From the NCBI GenBank assembly GCA_022819585.1, contig JAJEGY010000010.1:1-64000 (forward strand): a stretch of 64,000 nt of DNA, read 5' to 3'. Of this stretch, positions 9,552 through 16,325 are shown in pieces. The notes beneath the pieces were generated by a model that was given only the letters and a program-made list of their open reading frames with translations, had not been told where the DNA came from and ran no database searches. This DNA comes from Dehalococcoidia bacterium (GTDB taxonomy: Bacteria > Chloroflexota > Dehalococcoidia > Lucifugimonadales > Lucifugimonadaceae). Every line of letters begins with the position of its first letter. Position 1 is the stretch's first letter. A program made the translations under genes and the position numbers.

Positions 9552-9757
9552 GTTGAACGGCCTCCCAAGGCTGCTCGGGTCTTGAACCGTTGATATATCA
9601 ACATGATCGACAATTGTCCTGAGTGAAAACGTCTTTCGTAGTTTTGACAACCACCTCAAAGGCAAATCGTGAATCTCGAAGACATTTGGGGGTGGCAGTA
9701 TGGTCGGTGTTTGCGTATCAGTAGTATCCAGCGTCGGCCGTCTCATAGATCGTTAAA

Positions 9758-10222
9758 ATGAGTTGTGCAGCAACGATTGCGGTTTTTTTGATCGCTTTTG
9801 CAGTATCCGCATTCTTCATGTTTGTTGGAGATGCAACAAGCAATCCCGGACCATGGTCTGTAGTTGGCGTACTAGGCTTCCTTTTTTCGATTGGTATTGG
9901 TTTCGGCGTGATGATCAAAAGAGAAATGCGCGCTTCCCAAGTTGAGGTAAGTGTGACACAACCGACGCAGAGGCGACAACATATCCCGCGTTGGGTGAAA
10001 GCCCACTTGTTTCAAGAGTGTGGCGGAGTATGTGCCGGATGCTTGGACACATTCCGACAGATTGGCAACATGCAGGTCGACCACATCATTCCGGTTCACT
10101 TAGGCGGCAACAACGAGCTTGCAAACCTGCAATTGTTGTGTCGTTCTTGTAATGTCAAGAAGGGCACAAAAACGATGCCTGAACTGATCGAACAGTTGCG
10201 TCGTGACGGCGTCAGACGCTAA
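9758..10222 (+). CDS. Membrane-anchored HNH endonuclease-like protein
   Basis: 154 residues. Two hydrophobic segments (about residues 4-23 and 33-53) are followed by a linker and a C-terminal HNH domain of about 75 residues: CxxC (CAGC), MQVDHIIPVHLGGNNELANLQLL and a second CxxC (CRSC) followed by NVKKG. The DH...N...C pattern is the intact HNH catalytic and zinc-binding core. HNH domains cut or nick DNA. A two-helix membrane anchor on so small an HNH protein is unusual. The flanking regions on both sides lack housekeeping genes. Whether it acts in defence, DNA uptake or turnover cannot be told. Confidence 0.72.
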   Translation: MSCAATIAVFLIAFAVSAFFMFVGDATSNPGPWSVVGVLGFLFSIGIGFGVMIKREMRASQVEVSVTQPTQRRQHIPRWVKAHLFQECGGVCAGCLDTFRQIGNMQVDHIIPVHLGGNNELANLQLLCRSCNVKKGTKTMPELIEQLRRDGVRR

Positions 10223-10277
10223 CCAGGAATGGTCACAATGCTGTGCAATTGCCTCAAAATTGATCGCTCACAAAGGT

Positions 10278-10460
10278 TTAGCCCAAACTCACCCTAGATG
10301 CCGATTCGCAGTGCACTGTCATTGCTTCATGTGGTTCGCACACGCCAATTCGTGCGCGACCACAAGCCAGACACGCACGGATCGCTTTGGTGTGGTTCCA
10401 GCAATATTGTTTAACGACAGTCCGTACGTTGACGGTGGGTATCGTGAGATTCGGCTTCAT
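10278..10460 (-). CDS. Small Cys/His-containing protein of unknown function
   Basis: 60 residues. The call rests on an excellent ribosome binding site, AAAGGAGG ending 7 bases before the ATG at 10460, which is hard to explain otherwise in this gene-poor stretch. The middle of the peptide carries clustered Cys and His (Cys-Trp-Asn-His, then CLACGRARIGVC and a later His-Cys), suggestive of a small zinc-binding unit. It lies just downstream of the HEPN gene on the same strand (95-base gap). No family recognised. The rest of 10223-10555 shows nothing else. Confidence 0.45.
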   Translation of the reverse strand: MKPNLTIPTVNVRTVVKQYCWNHTKAIRACLACGRARIGVCEPHEAMTVHCESASRVSLG

Positions 10461-10555
10461 GCTATGTCCTCCTTTGAAGGATCACGATTTTTGCCGATCA
10501 TACACTTTACATCGACAGCCAAAGACTTGCCCCGGCAATTGTCCAAGGTCCAGAA

Positions 10556-10978
10556 TCAGCACGCGGTTAACCCCAACCTCTCCTCAATACCTGACAACAC
10601 ATCGTGCGCTATCTCTAATGCGCGTTCAGAATCTAGTGCTTCATGAGTTTCGCAGGGTGCGCCGCCAATAAGCGTCTGCGGATATCGTGCTCCGACGTAG
10701 TGTTTATCCAGCAGGCCGGCGATCGATTTGACGAACTCGAAGGATTGGTCGAAGGCGGTGGCGTCGGCGCAGAGGTCCGCCAAGGCGTGTCCCCAGACGT
10801 GCTCAGCACCATGGTTGTATAGGAAGGCGACGACGGCCTTCTCTGCCGATTGCTGGGCCAAGAAGCAGGCCAGAGCGTGCCTTCCGTCCTCGGCGTTGGC
10901 TGTTGCGGCTTCGAGGTCGTGTTTGGACTGTACCAACCAGCTGCGAGGCACACGTTTCAGCGAGGAGTAATCGGTCAT
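10556..10978 (-). CDS. HEPN domain protein
   Basis: 140 residues, all-helical in appearance. SWLVQSKHDLEAA, HALACFLAQQSAEKAVVAFL near residues 35-55 and the C-terminal ARYPQTLIGGAP motif with a following long helix match the PF05168 type of HEPN domain. This type is usually encoded beside a minimal nucleotidyltransferase, as here. The RxxxxH RNase motif of HepT-like HEPN toxins is not visible. The upstream MNT-like gene ends 52 bases before it. A nucleotidyltransferase/HEPN toxin-antitoxin or signalling pair is the likely assignment; the partner is degenerate. Confidence 0.78.
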   Translation of the reverse strand: MTDYSSLKRVPRSWLVQSKHDLEAATANAEDGRHALACFLAQQSAEKAVVAFLYNHGAEHVWGHALADLCADATAFDQSFEFVKSIAGLLDKHYVGARYPQTLIGGAPCETHEALDSERALEIAHDVLSGIEERLGLTAC

Positions 10979-11030
10979 GGCGATCCTTGAAGATTATGGT
11001 TTGCGTGGATTGGCGACCGTAATACAGGAC

Positions 11031-11372
11031 TCAGTAAAGCTGGTCGCCGTACTGCTGTGCCTTGACTAGCATCGGGTCTGAATCGGCCATTTCGAAGAAT
11101 TCGGTTTCGGTGTAGACGTGGAATGTTGTGCCGACGGAGGGGCGCAGGTGCGTGACCCAGAAGTCGGAACGTCGATGGAAGGGTTCGTCGGTTTCCTGAA
11201 ACACGATCAGCTCGAGAGTGGTGTCGGGTTTAGTCGGTTCGCCGCTGACGAGATCGCCGATGAGTATCAATCGGGTCATTCCTAATTGCGGCATTTCTTC
11301 GGCGAAGCGTTGGAGCTCGCCCTCGAGCATGCGTCGACGTTGGCTGCCAAAGCCGAACATCATTGGGGACAT
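11031..11372 (-). CDS. Degenerate minimal nucleotidyltransferase (MNT-like) partner of the HEPN protein
   Basis: 113 residues from ATG 11372 (the longer GTG-initiated form would read back through the terminator of the upstream RNA, so it is rejected). The stretch LGMTRLILIGDLVSGEP followed by DTTLELIVF occupies the place of the nucleotidyltransferase GSxxxG...DxD core, but the GS is replaced by GD and the DxD is reduced to D...E, so catalysis is doubtful. The neighbouring HEPN gene makes MNT ancestry plausible. Role: perhaps an antitoxin-like partner that no longer transfers nucleotides. Assignment rests on context plus weak motif similarity. Confidence 0.55.
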   Translation of the reverse strand: MSPMMFGFGSQRRRMLEGELQRFAEEMPQLGMTRLILIGDLVSGEPTKPDTTLELIVFQETDEPFHRRSDFWVTHLRPSVGTTFHVYTETEFFEMADSDPMLVKAQQYGDQLY

Positions 11373-11445
11373 GGAATCAACCTGCGTAGCATGGATTGCG
11401 TTTCGACTAAGGCTAACAGGGAAATCGGACGAAATAGTCAACAAC

Positions 11446-11509
11446 AAAAAAGAGGCGGGTGACACCACCGGGACAGGTCTTAAAACCTATCCGAGTGATG
11501 CCACCCGCC
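11446..11509 (-). terminator. Intrinsic terminator of the 11.7 kb RNA
   Basis: A 56-base hairpin at 11509-11454: outer stem GGCGGGUG/CACCCGCC, 2x2 internal loop, AUCAC/GUGGU, a second 2x2 loop, GGAUAGGU/ACCUGUCC and a six-base loop, followed by TCTTTTTT. Its 5' arm contains the T-box-like GGGUGGCAUCAC, so the same bases could take part in a competing structure. Confidence 0.8.
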
Positions 11510-11731
11510 GGGAGGTGCCTCGACCTAGATCAGAGAACACCCCTCATTCTCAATTCCGTAGCGCTAGGACTGATCCCAGCACTGGGAACGTCTTTTGGGG
11601 GACCTCAACTAAGTCGAGACACCTCTCATACGGCTATATGCCATTACCTAGACGTCCCTCCTTTCGTTTAGTGTCCGGCTCGTGGCTCGCTTGCCACCGC
11701 CGCGGCAAGCCATCAGGTCAGGCTCACCGGC
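11446..11731 (-). ncRNA. Structured RNA of unknown family (about 286 nt) with its own promoter and terminator
   Basis: On the minus strand a near-consensus promoter (TTGGCA, 17 bases, TATAAT) starts a transcript near 11731 that ends in a long hairpin with a TCTTTTTT tail at 11453-11446. In between are a 5' closing stem (GUG-CCGG with CCGG-A-CAC) holding a GCUUGCC/GGCAAGC hairpin, a GGGACGUCU/AGACGUUCCC stem around a CUCGAC/GUUGAG hairpin, UCCUAGCGCUACGGA, and GAGAA/UUCUC within a GAUCAG/CUGAUC arm. The 3' part contains GGGUGGCAUCAC, close to the T-box core GGGUGGNACCRC. A Shine-Dalgarno-like AAAGGAGG (11664-11657) precedes a possible 11-codon ORF (11644-11609). The MNT-HEPN genes lie directly downstream. 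It may be a stand-alone RNA or a leader. I could not match it to tmRNA, RNase P, 6S or SRP RNA. Confidence 0.6.
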
Positions 11732-11737
11732 ACGCTA

Positions 11738-11766
11738 ATTATATTGGACGAGTCACGAATTGCCAA
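11738..11766 (-). promoter_or_regulatory. Sigma-70 promoter of the 11.7 kb RNA
   Basis: Minus strand -35 TTGGCA (11766-11761), 17-base spacer, -10 TATAAT (11743-11738). One mismatch from the full consensus. The predicted start (about 11731-11733) falls at the first base of the 5' closing stem of the RNA. Confidence 0.75.
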
Positions 11767-11826
11767 CTGGAGCAACATAGCGCCTCGTCCGTGATGCGCC
11801 ACCTTGCAGCGCTTGGTTATCGGTGA

Positions 11827-12003
11827 TTAGCCGATTTGCTTGGCAAGCTTTTCGGCGTCGGCATTCGAGAGAATCCGGAATACCTTGTTGCCAGCGGGAG
11901 ACATGCCCTGCACAGCCTTGCGGCCATTCTTCAATGTGACGATCTCAGGGTTCTGGACCGGTACGTTGGCCTTTTCTTTCACCGAGTATGCAGTGATTTC
12001 CAT
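11827..12003 (-). CDS. DUF5679-like mini-protein lacking the zinc-ligand cysteines
   Basis: 58 residues, ATG at 12003. The sequence AYSVKEKANVPVQNPEIV, then TLKNGRKAVQGMSPAGNK and VFRI follows the DUF5679 zinc-ribbon pattern (AYCVKC...TLKNGR...G.CP.CG.K.FRI). The positions expected to be the four zinc-binding cysteines are Ser, Glu, Ser and Gly, so no cysteine remains. The backbone pattern is otherwise well kept, which argues for a maintained fold without metal. The gene is headed by a TATAAT box at 12073-12068 and a 16-bp near-palindrome. The structured RNA promoter begins 61 bases downstream. Family function is unknown. Confidence 0.7.
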   Translation of the reverse strand: MEITAYSVKEKANVPVQNPEIVTLKNGRKAVQGMSPAGNKVFRILSNADAEKLAKQIG

Positions 12004-12037
12004 TTCCTACCTCGTTTCCTATAGCAACGACGTTCCC

Positions 12038-12073
12038 GAGTTGAGTTCAACTCAGTTATTCGGGTAGATTATA
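12038..12073 (-). promoter_or_regulatory. Promoter -10 box and operator-like palindrome upstream of the DUF5679-like gene
   Basis: Minus strand TATAAT at 12073-12068; the -35 region is weak. Just downstream, spanning the probable transcription start region, is GAGTTGAGTTCAACTC (12038-12053), a 16-bp inverted repeat with a single central mismatch. Its placement suggests a repressor site; the regulator is not identified. Confidence 0.4.
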
Positions 12074-12159
12074 GAAATCGGCCTGAAAAGTTGGGAAACA
12101 CCACATGCAGTTAACTTCGCAAATGGCTGTTATCCGCAGGTTTTCGGGGTTCGAGACGG

Positions 12160-13116
12160 TTAGGCGGTCAAGTTTGCGAACGATTTCTTGATACGGTAAG
12201 CGGCTTCGTCCAACGCGGACTCGGCGGCGTGAATGTGGCCTGGTTGGCAGTTGAAACCGTGTAGAACACCCTCATATCGGGTCAATCTGGTATCAACTCC
12301 CGCGTTTTTGAGCGCAGCAGCGTAATCTTCAGCTTCATCTCGCAGGACATCACATTCGGCTACAATCACCGTCGCGTCGGGGAGACCGCTCAGGTCGTCC
12401 GCCCTAATCGGCGACGCATAAGGGTGAGAACCGTCTCCATCGGGACCTATGTAGTTATCCCAAAACCACTCCATCCCGAGCTTGGTCAAACCGTACCCAT
12501 CTGCGAACTCTTCGTACGATCCACGCTCGAAATTGTGGTCGATGACAGGGCAGAAGAGAACTTGGTGTGAAATCTTCGGTGTCCCTCTATCTCGAGCCAT
12601 TTGAGAAACCGCTGCCGAGAGATTGCCTCCAGCCGATGTTCCTGCCACTGCCATGACTGACGGATCCCCGCCGAATTCTTGAGCGTTTTCCAACGCCCAC
12701 AATGTTGCCGAGTAGCAGTCCTCCGCGGCACCGGGAAAACGAGTCTCAGGCGCTAGTCGGTACTGCACTGAGATCGCGATGGCTCCTACGCGGTTTGCCA
12801 ATCCGCGCGAGGTTGGTCCTTCGAGTTCGTAACTGCGGATAGTCCAACCGCCACCGTGGAAGACCATCACTATCGGGTAGGGTGGTTCGCCACCTTCGGG
12901 AATGTAGATGCGTAGGGGGACCTCGCCATCCGGGCCATCGAACTTCCTGCGGATCACTTTGCGGACCGGCTCAATTGCCGGTGGCATGACTTTGCCGCGT
13001 CGCTCCGTCGCTGCGCGCAGTTCTTCGGGCGAGCATTCACCGAATGCCGGCATGTCGAGCGTCGCCGATTTTTCCATGAAGTCGACGGTGTCAGGGGTTA
13101 AGCGCGAGTCTTGCAT
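12160..13116 (-). CDS. Alpha/beta hydrolase, hormone-sensitive-lipase family esterase
   Basis: 318 residues. HGGGW near residue 86 gives the oxyanion hole of the HSL family; AGTSAGGN carries the nucleophile Ser, CDVLRDEAEDY the acid Asp, and VLHGFN the catalytic His, in the expected order. RLAPETRFPGAAEDCY is the typical HSL helix region. These enzymes hydrolyse short-chain esters in the cytoplasm. A D-2-hydroxyacid dehydrogenase gene ends 44 bases upstream on the same strand, so the two may be cotranscribed. Substrate not predictable. Confidence 0.9.
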   Translation of the reverse strand: MQDSRLTPDTVDFMEKSATLDMPAFGECSPEELRAATERRGKVMPPAIEPVRKVIRRKFDGPDGEVPLRIYIPEGGEPPYPIVMVFHGGGWTIRSYELEGPTSRGLANRVGAIAISVQYRLAPETRFPGAAEDCYSATLWALENAQEFGGDPSVMAVAGTSAGGNLSAAVSQMARDRGTPKISHQVLFCPVIDHNFERGSYEEFADGYGLTKLGMEWFWDNYIGPDGDGSHPYASPIRADDLSGLPDATVIVAECDVLRDEAEDYAAALKNAGVDTRLTRYEGVLHGFNCQPGHIHAAESALDEAAYRIKKSFANLTA

Positions 13117-13160
13117 GTTGTCGATTCCTTGTGTACGCGACGATCTACACCGTGTGCGAA

Positions 13161-14141
13161 TCAGAACCAGTTTTCCTTATCTACCACGTTGCGCAACGGC
13201 TCTCCAGCGGCAAATCGGCGCATGTTGTCGGATACCACCTCATATCGCCGCTCTCCTAGATATCGCCCCTCATCAGCCGCGATATGAGGTGTGAGGATCG
13301 TGTTCGGCGCGTCCCAAAGCGGGTGTTCTTCTGGCAATGGCTCGATCTCGTAGACATCGAGGCCTGCACCTCCGATGACGCCGCTTCTCAAGGCGTCGTT
13401 CAGATCGTCCAACTTGGTGGTCATCCCACGACCTATGTTGATGAAGATCGCGGTCTTCTTCATCGACGCGAACTTGCTTGCATCGAACAGACCTTCTGTC
13501 TGAGGTGTGTGTGGGATAGTCAAGACGACGAAATCGCCCATCGACAATACCTCGTCCAACTCGGATGGATCGCGCATCTCATCGACGTAATCGCGTGCAC
13601 CCGGCGCCTCCCAGCGTGCATCGACACCGACCACCGTGCAACCTAGTGCTTTACACAACCGGGCGGTCTCGGTTCCGATTCCACCTACGCCGACGATGAC
13701 GACGGTTGAGTCTGGGAGAAAGATGTTGTTGTACTGGTCACCTAGAAGCTTGTGCCAGTTGCGATCCTTTTGCTGATCTCGGTATATGTTGAGATGCTTG
13801 ACGAAGGAAAGCATCATCGCCACGATGTGTACCGAGATGTGATCGTTGTATATCTCTCGGAAGTTGGTGACTTGGACTGGGTGAGCGATCAACTCGTCGA
13901 AGTAGTATCCGGCAGGAGGTGCGGCGGCTGGTGCCTGCAACCACCGGAGCTTCGGCGCCGCAGCTACTAGACGGGGATTCATTGTCCCAAACGCGGCATC
14001 GGCATCGGCTAATTCTGCGACTGCTGAATCCTCGTTCATCGGGGCTACCAAGTTGGCGTCGGGAACAGAATCCTGCAATCTCTCTAGGAAGTCAAGATTG
14101 TGTTGGGAATTCGGAGGCAGGAATACCATTTTGAACGACAT
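13161..14141 (-). CDS. D-isomer specific 2-hydroxyacid dehydrogenase family protein
   Basis: 326 residues. Rossmann motif GVGGIGTETARLCKALG near residue 155 with an acidic Asp at the end of the next strand (VVGVD, which favours NAD), the catalytic Arg in INIGRG, Glu in DVYEIEPLPEEHPLW and His in TPHIA. The second catalytic lobe and the VLTIPHTP strand are intact. The family reduces 2-oxoacids or oxidises D-2-hydroxyacids; phosphoglycerate, glyoxylate or hydroxypyruvate are all possible. Upstream of an HSL-type esterase on the same strand. Confidence 0.88.
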   Translation of the reverse strand: MSFKMVFLPPNSQHNLDFLERLQDSVPDANLVAPMNEDSAVAELADADAAFGTMNPRLVAAAPKLRWLQAPAAAPPAGYYFDELIAHPVQVTNFREIYNDHISVHIVAMMLSFVKHLNIYRDQQKDRNWHKLLGDQYNNIFLPDSTVVIVGVGGIGTETARLCKALGCTVVGVDARWEAPGARDYVDEMRDPSELDEVLSMGDFVVLTIPHTPQTEGLFDASKFASMKKTAIFINIGRGMTTKLDDLNDALRSGVIGGAGLDVYEIEPLPEEHPLWDAPNTILTPHIAADEGRYLGERRYEVVSDNMRRFAAGEPLRNVVDKENWF

Positions 14142-14357
14142 CTGCGCGTTTCACCTCTACGATCTGTTGGGTTGTTGATGCACCGATCGGCTATCCAAAC
14201 TCGCTTTAACCGGTGCGGATTTACTTAACGCAATGATACAGAGCAACGATTAGGCGATTGCGATAACCTTGAGCCAAGACCGATATGGCTTTAGGCGACA
14301 CCGCGGAAGGCCAAATCGGTCGATTCCAACGGTTACGAATGGCTTAGAGACGATCCG

Positions 14358-15260
14358 TTGCAGATACGTGACTTCGAAATAAACGCTGATCCGGGGTCGT
14401 TCGATTCTCCCCACTGCATTGTGACGTTGCGTCCTTGGGTGAACGTAGGAAACGTCGGGAGGATCGTGGTAAACCGTCTTGGTCGCATCTACGACGCGAA
14501 GAAGATCGGTCAACTCGCACGTCCGGGCAAGTTTTACGACCACACGCGTTATCGTCCGCGCATAAAGATGAGGCGTGGAGAGCGGACATTCCGCATTCCC
14601 AATACCGAGGTAACCGCGGCACGCGTTCCCGATGGTCGAGATCTGATATTTATCAAGATGCTTGAACCCCACGCCTGGTCTGAAGACTTCAACGAGTCGA
14701 TCCTCGAACTAGTTCAAACCTTCAACGTCGAGCGGTATGTCCTCGTCGGGTCGATGTATGACTCAGTTCCTCACACGAGGCCGCTAAAAGTGACTGGTTC
14801 TGCTCGCGGTTGGGAGCCGCCGAGAACGTTCAAACACGGTGTGCGTCTCGGGAGAAGCCGTTACGAAGGCCCCACATCGATGGTTTCGCAACTGACCGAG
14901 TTGGCGCGAACTCAACTTGGTCTGGAAACGCTTTCGATGATCGTCCACCTTCCTCTCTACTTGAAACTCGACAACGACTATGTCGGAGCGTCTAGAGTGC
15001 TGTCGGTATTGTCGGAGGTCTACGATGTTCCAACAGATCGCATGCCTGAGATGCGGATGGGCGAGACGCAGTACTCCCAGGTTCAGATATCGAATTCTGA
15101 CAACCCACGCTTAGCGCAGCTAGTTGCGAGACTGGAGTTGGAGTACGACGCAGAAGAGGCGGAACCAGCTGAGGAAGAAGAGATCGAACTCTCACCGGAA
15201 CTAGAGGAGTTCTTGCAAGACCTTTCCCGCGGTTGGGAAGACGAGGAAGGGCGAAGATAA
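14358..15260 (+). CDS. PAC2 family protein (proteasome-assembly-chaperone-like)
   Basis: 300 residues from a TTG start; the frame upstream lacks ATG or GTG before a stop, and the N-terminus (QIRDFEIN... HCIVTLRPWVNVGNVG) aligns with PAC2 proteins at this point. Blocks LARPGKFYDHTRYRP, LEPHAWSEDF, VLVGSMYDSVPHTRP and GPTSMVSQL are characteristic. The last 35 residues are strongly acidic (AEEAEPAEEEEIEL). Bacterial PAC2 proteins are related to archaeal and eukaryotic proteasome assembly chaperones, but their role in bacteria is unsettled. No proteasome gene is in the window. It converges on the garR-like gene across a hairpin. Confidence 0.85.
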   Translation: MQIRDFEINADPGSFDSPHCIVTLRPWVNVGNVGRIVVNRLGRIYDAKKIGQLARPGKFYDHTRYRPRIKMRRGERTFRIPNTEVTAARVPDGRDLIFIKMLEPHAWSEDFNESILELVQTFNVERYVLVGSMYDSVPHTRPLKVTGSARGWEPPRTFKHGVRLGRSRYEGPTSMVSQLTELARTQLGLETLSMIVHLPLYLKLDNDYVGASRVLSVLSEVYDVPTDRMPEMRMGETQYSQVQISNSDNPRLAQLVARLELEYDAEEAEPAEEEEIELSPELEEFLQDLSRGWEDEEGRR

Positions 15261-15300
15261 AAATCGGGCGTCGGTCGGATCAAACCGACTGACACCCGAT
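15258..15300 (-). terminator. Intrinsic terminator after the hydroxyacid reductase gene (possibly bidirectional)
   Basis: Convergent genes end on both sides of an inverted repeat at 15263-15300 (ATCGGG, GTC and GTCGG arms around a six-base loop). On the minus strand it is followed by TTTTTA, making a good terminator for the 15317-16210 gene; the plus-strand T tract is poorer. Confidence 0.75.
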
Positions 15301-15316
15301 CGATTTATCCGGTTGG

Positions 15317-16210
15317 TTAGAGTTCCTGAACTTCGACGCCTGCCAACTGCTCGACGTACCGAAGAATGCCGGAGTGGTCGTTTGTGCCGTCACCCCCGAC
15401 TACCAATGCTGTCAAGACCTGTTGGAGGTTTGCGGTGACCTGCAAAGGCACGTTCAATGCTCGCGCAGTCTCCATCGCGTTGTTGATGTCCTTGTAGTGG
15501 AGTTCGATGCGGAAACCCGGGTCGAAGTTCCGGCTGATCATCATCGGGGCCTTGGCGTTCATCACGTTGGATCCGGCGAGGCCGCCTTGGATGGCTTCGA
15601 AAACAGTCTGGGGGTTGACACCGGCTGCGGTAGCCAGGACCAATGCCTCCGCAAGACCGTGGATATTCGCACCGACGACGATCTGGTTCGCCAATTTCGT
15701 CACGTTACCTGCGCCGTGAGCGCCGCATAGCACCGCCGATTTTCCGAGGACGTCGAACAGCGGCTTTGCACGCTCGAAATCTGCTGCTCCGCCTCCTACC
15801 ATGATCGCGAGGTCTCCCGATATGGCGAACGGCTCGCCGCCAGAAACCGGGGCGTCCAAGAAGTTGATGTTGCTATCGGCTAGACCGGCACCGATCTCCT
15901 GAGAAACTCCGGGTGCGATAGACGACATATCGACGACCAAGTCGCCTTCCGACGCACCATCGGCCACACCGTCCTCGCCAAGGATCGCCTGCTTAGCCTG
16001 AGGGCCGTCTTGGACCATCGTAATCACGACATCGGTCTTACTAGCCACATCCGCGCAAGAACTCCCTGCCGATGCACCAGCCTCGACCATCTCATCGATC
16101 GGGTCTGGAAAGACGTCGTAAACGGTCACATCGTAACCCGCGTTGATCAGGTTCTTAGCCATGGGCTTGCCCATGATCCCGAGCCCGATGAATCCAATCT
16201 TTTCTGCCAT
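15317..16210 (-). CDS. 2-hydroxy-3-oxopropionate (tartronate semialdehyde) reductase / beta-hydroxyacid dehydrogenase
   Basis: 297 residues from ATG 16210, which follows AGAGGAG; the open frame extends further up without support. Rossmann GFIGLGIMGKPMAKNL at residue 6, substrate motif DAPVSGGEPFAISGDLAIMVGG near 122, catalytic Lys in GNVTKLANQIVV near 173, and a C-terminal dimer helix region with KD. These place it in the 3-hydroxyisobutyrate/tartronate semialdehyde reductase family, with GarR/GlxR the closest in motif form. It would reduce tartronate semialdehyde to D-glycerate with NAD(P)H. 3-hydroxyisobutyrate dehydrogenase is an alternative. Confidence 0.87.
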   Translation of the reverse strand: MAEKIGFIGLGIMGKPMAKNLINAGYDVTVYDVFPDPIDEMVEAGASAGSSCADVASKTDVVITMVQDGPQAKQAILGEDGVADGASEGDLVVDMSSIAPGVSQEIGAGLADSNINFLDAPVSGGEPFAISGDLAIMVGGGAADFERAKPLFDVLGKSAVLCGAHGAGNVTKLANQIVVGANIHGLAEALVLATAAGVNPQTVFEAIQGGLAGSNVMNAKAPMMISRNFDPGFRIELHYKDINNAMETARALNVPLQVTANLQQVLTALVVGGDGTNDHSGILRYVEQLAGVEVQEL

Positions 16211-16325
16211 GTTGCTTCTCCTCTTGAAGTCGGCGTAGGTGTTCGTCGCCCGATATCGACGCGCAGGTCGATTCATCTTTCGTGCCAGCCTTCGATGGTA
16301 AAACGGCCCCAGACGAGAGCGCGTT

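Noticed and set aside
11446-11731. Assignment of the RNA as a confirmed T-box
   Set aside because: Core motif only 11 of 14, no specifier-type Stem I recognised, and no synthetase or amino-acid gene downstream; kept as a hypothesis only.
11446-11731. tmRNA, RNase P RNA, 6S RNA or SRP RNA
   Set aside because: None of the defining sequences seen: no GGGGCUG...UUCGA tRNA-like ends or ALAA tag, no RNase P core blocks, no SRP GGAAG loop.
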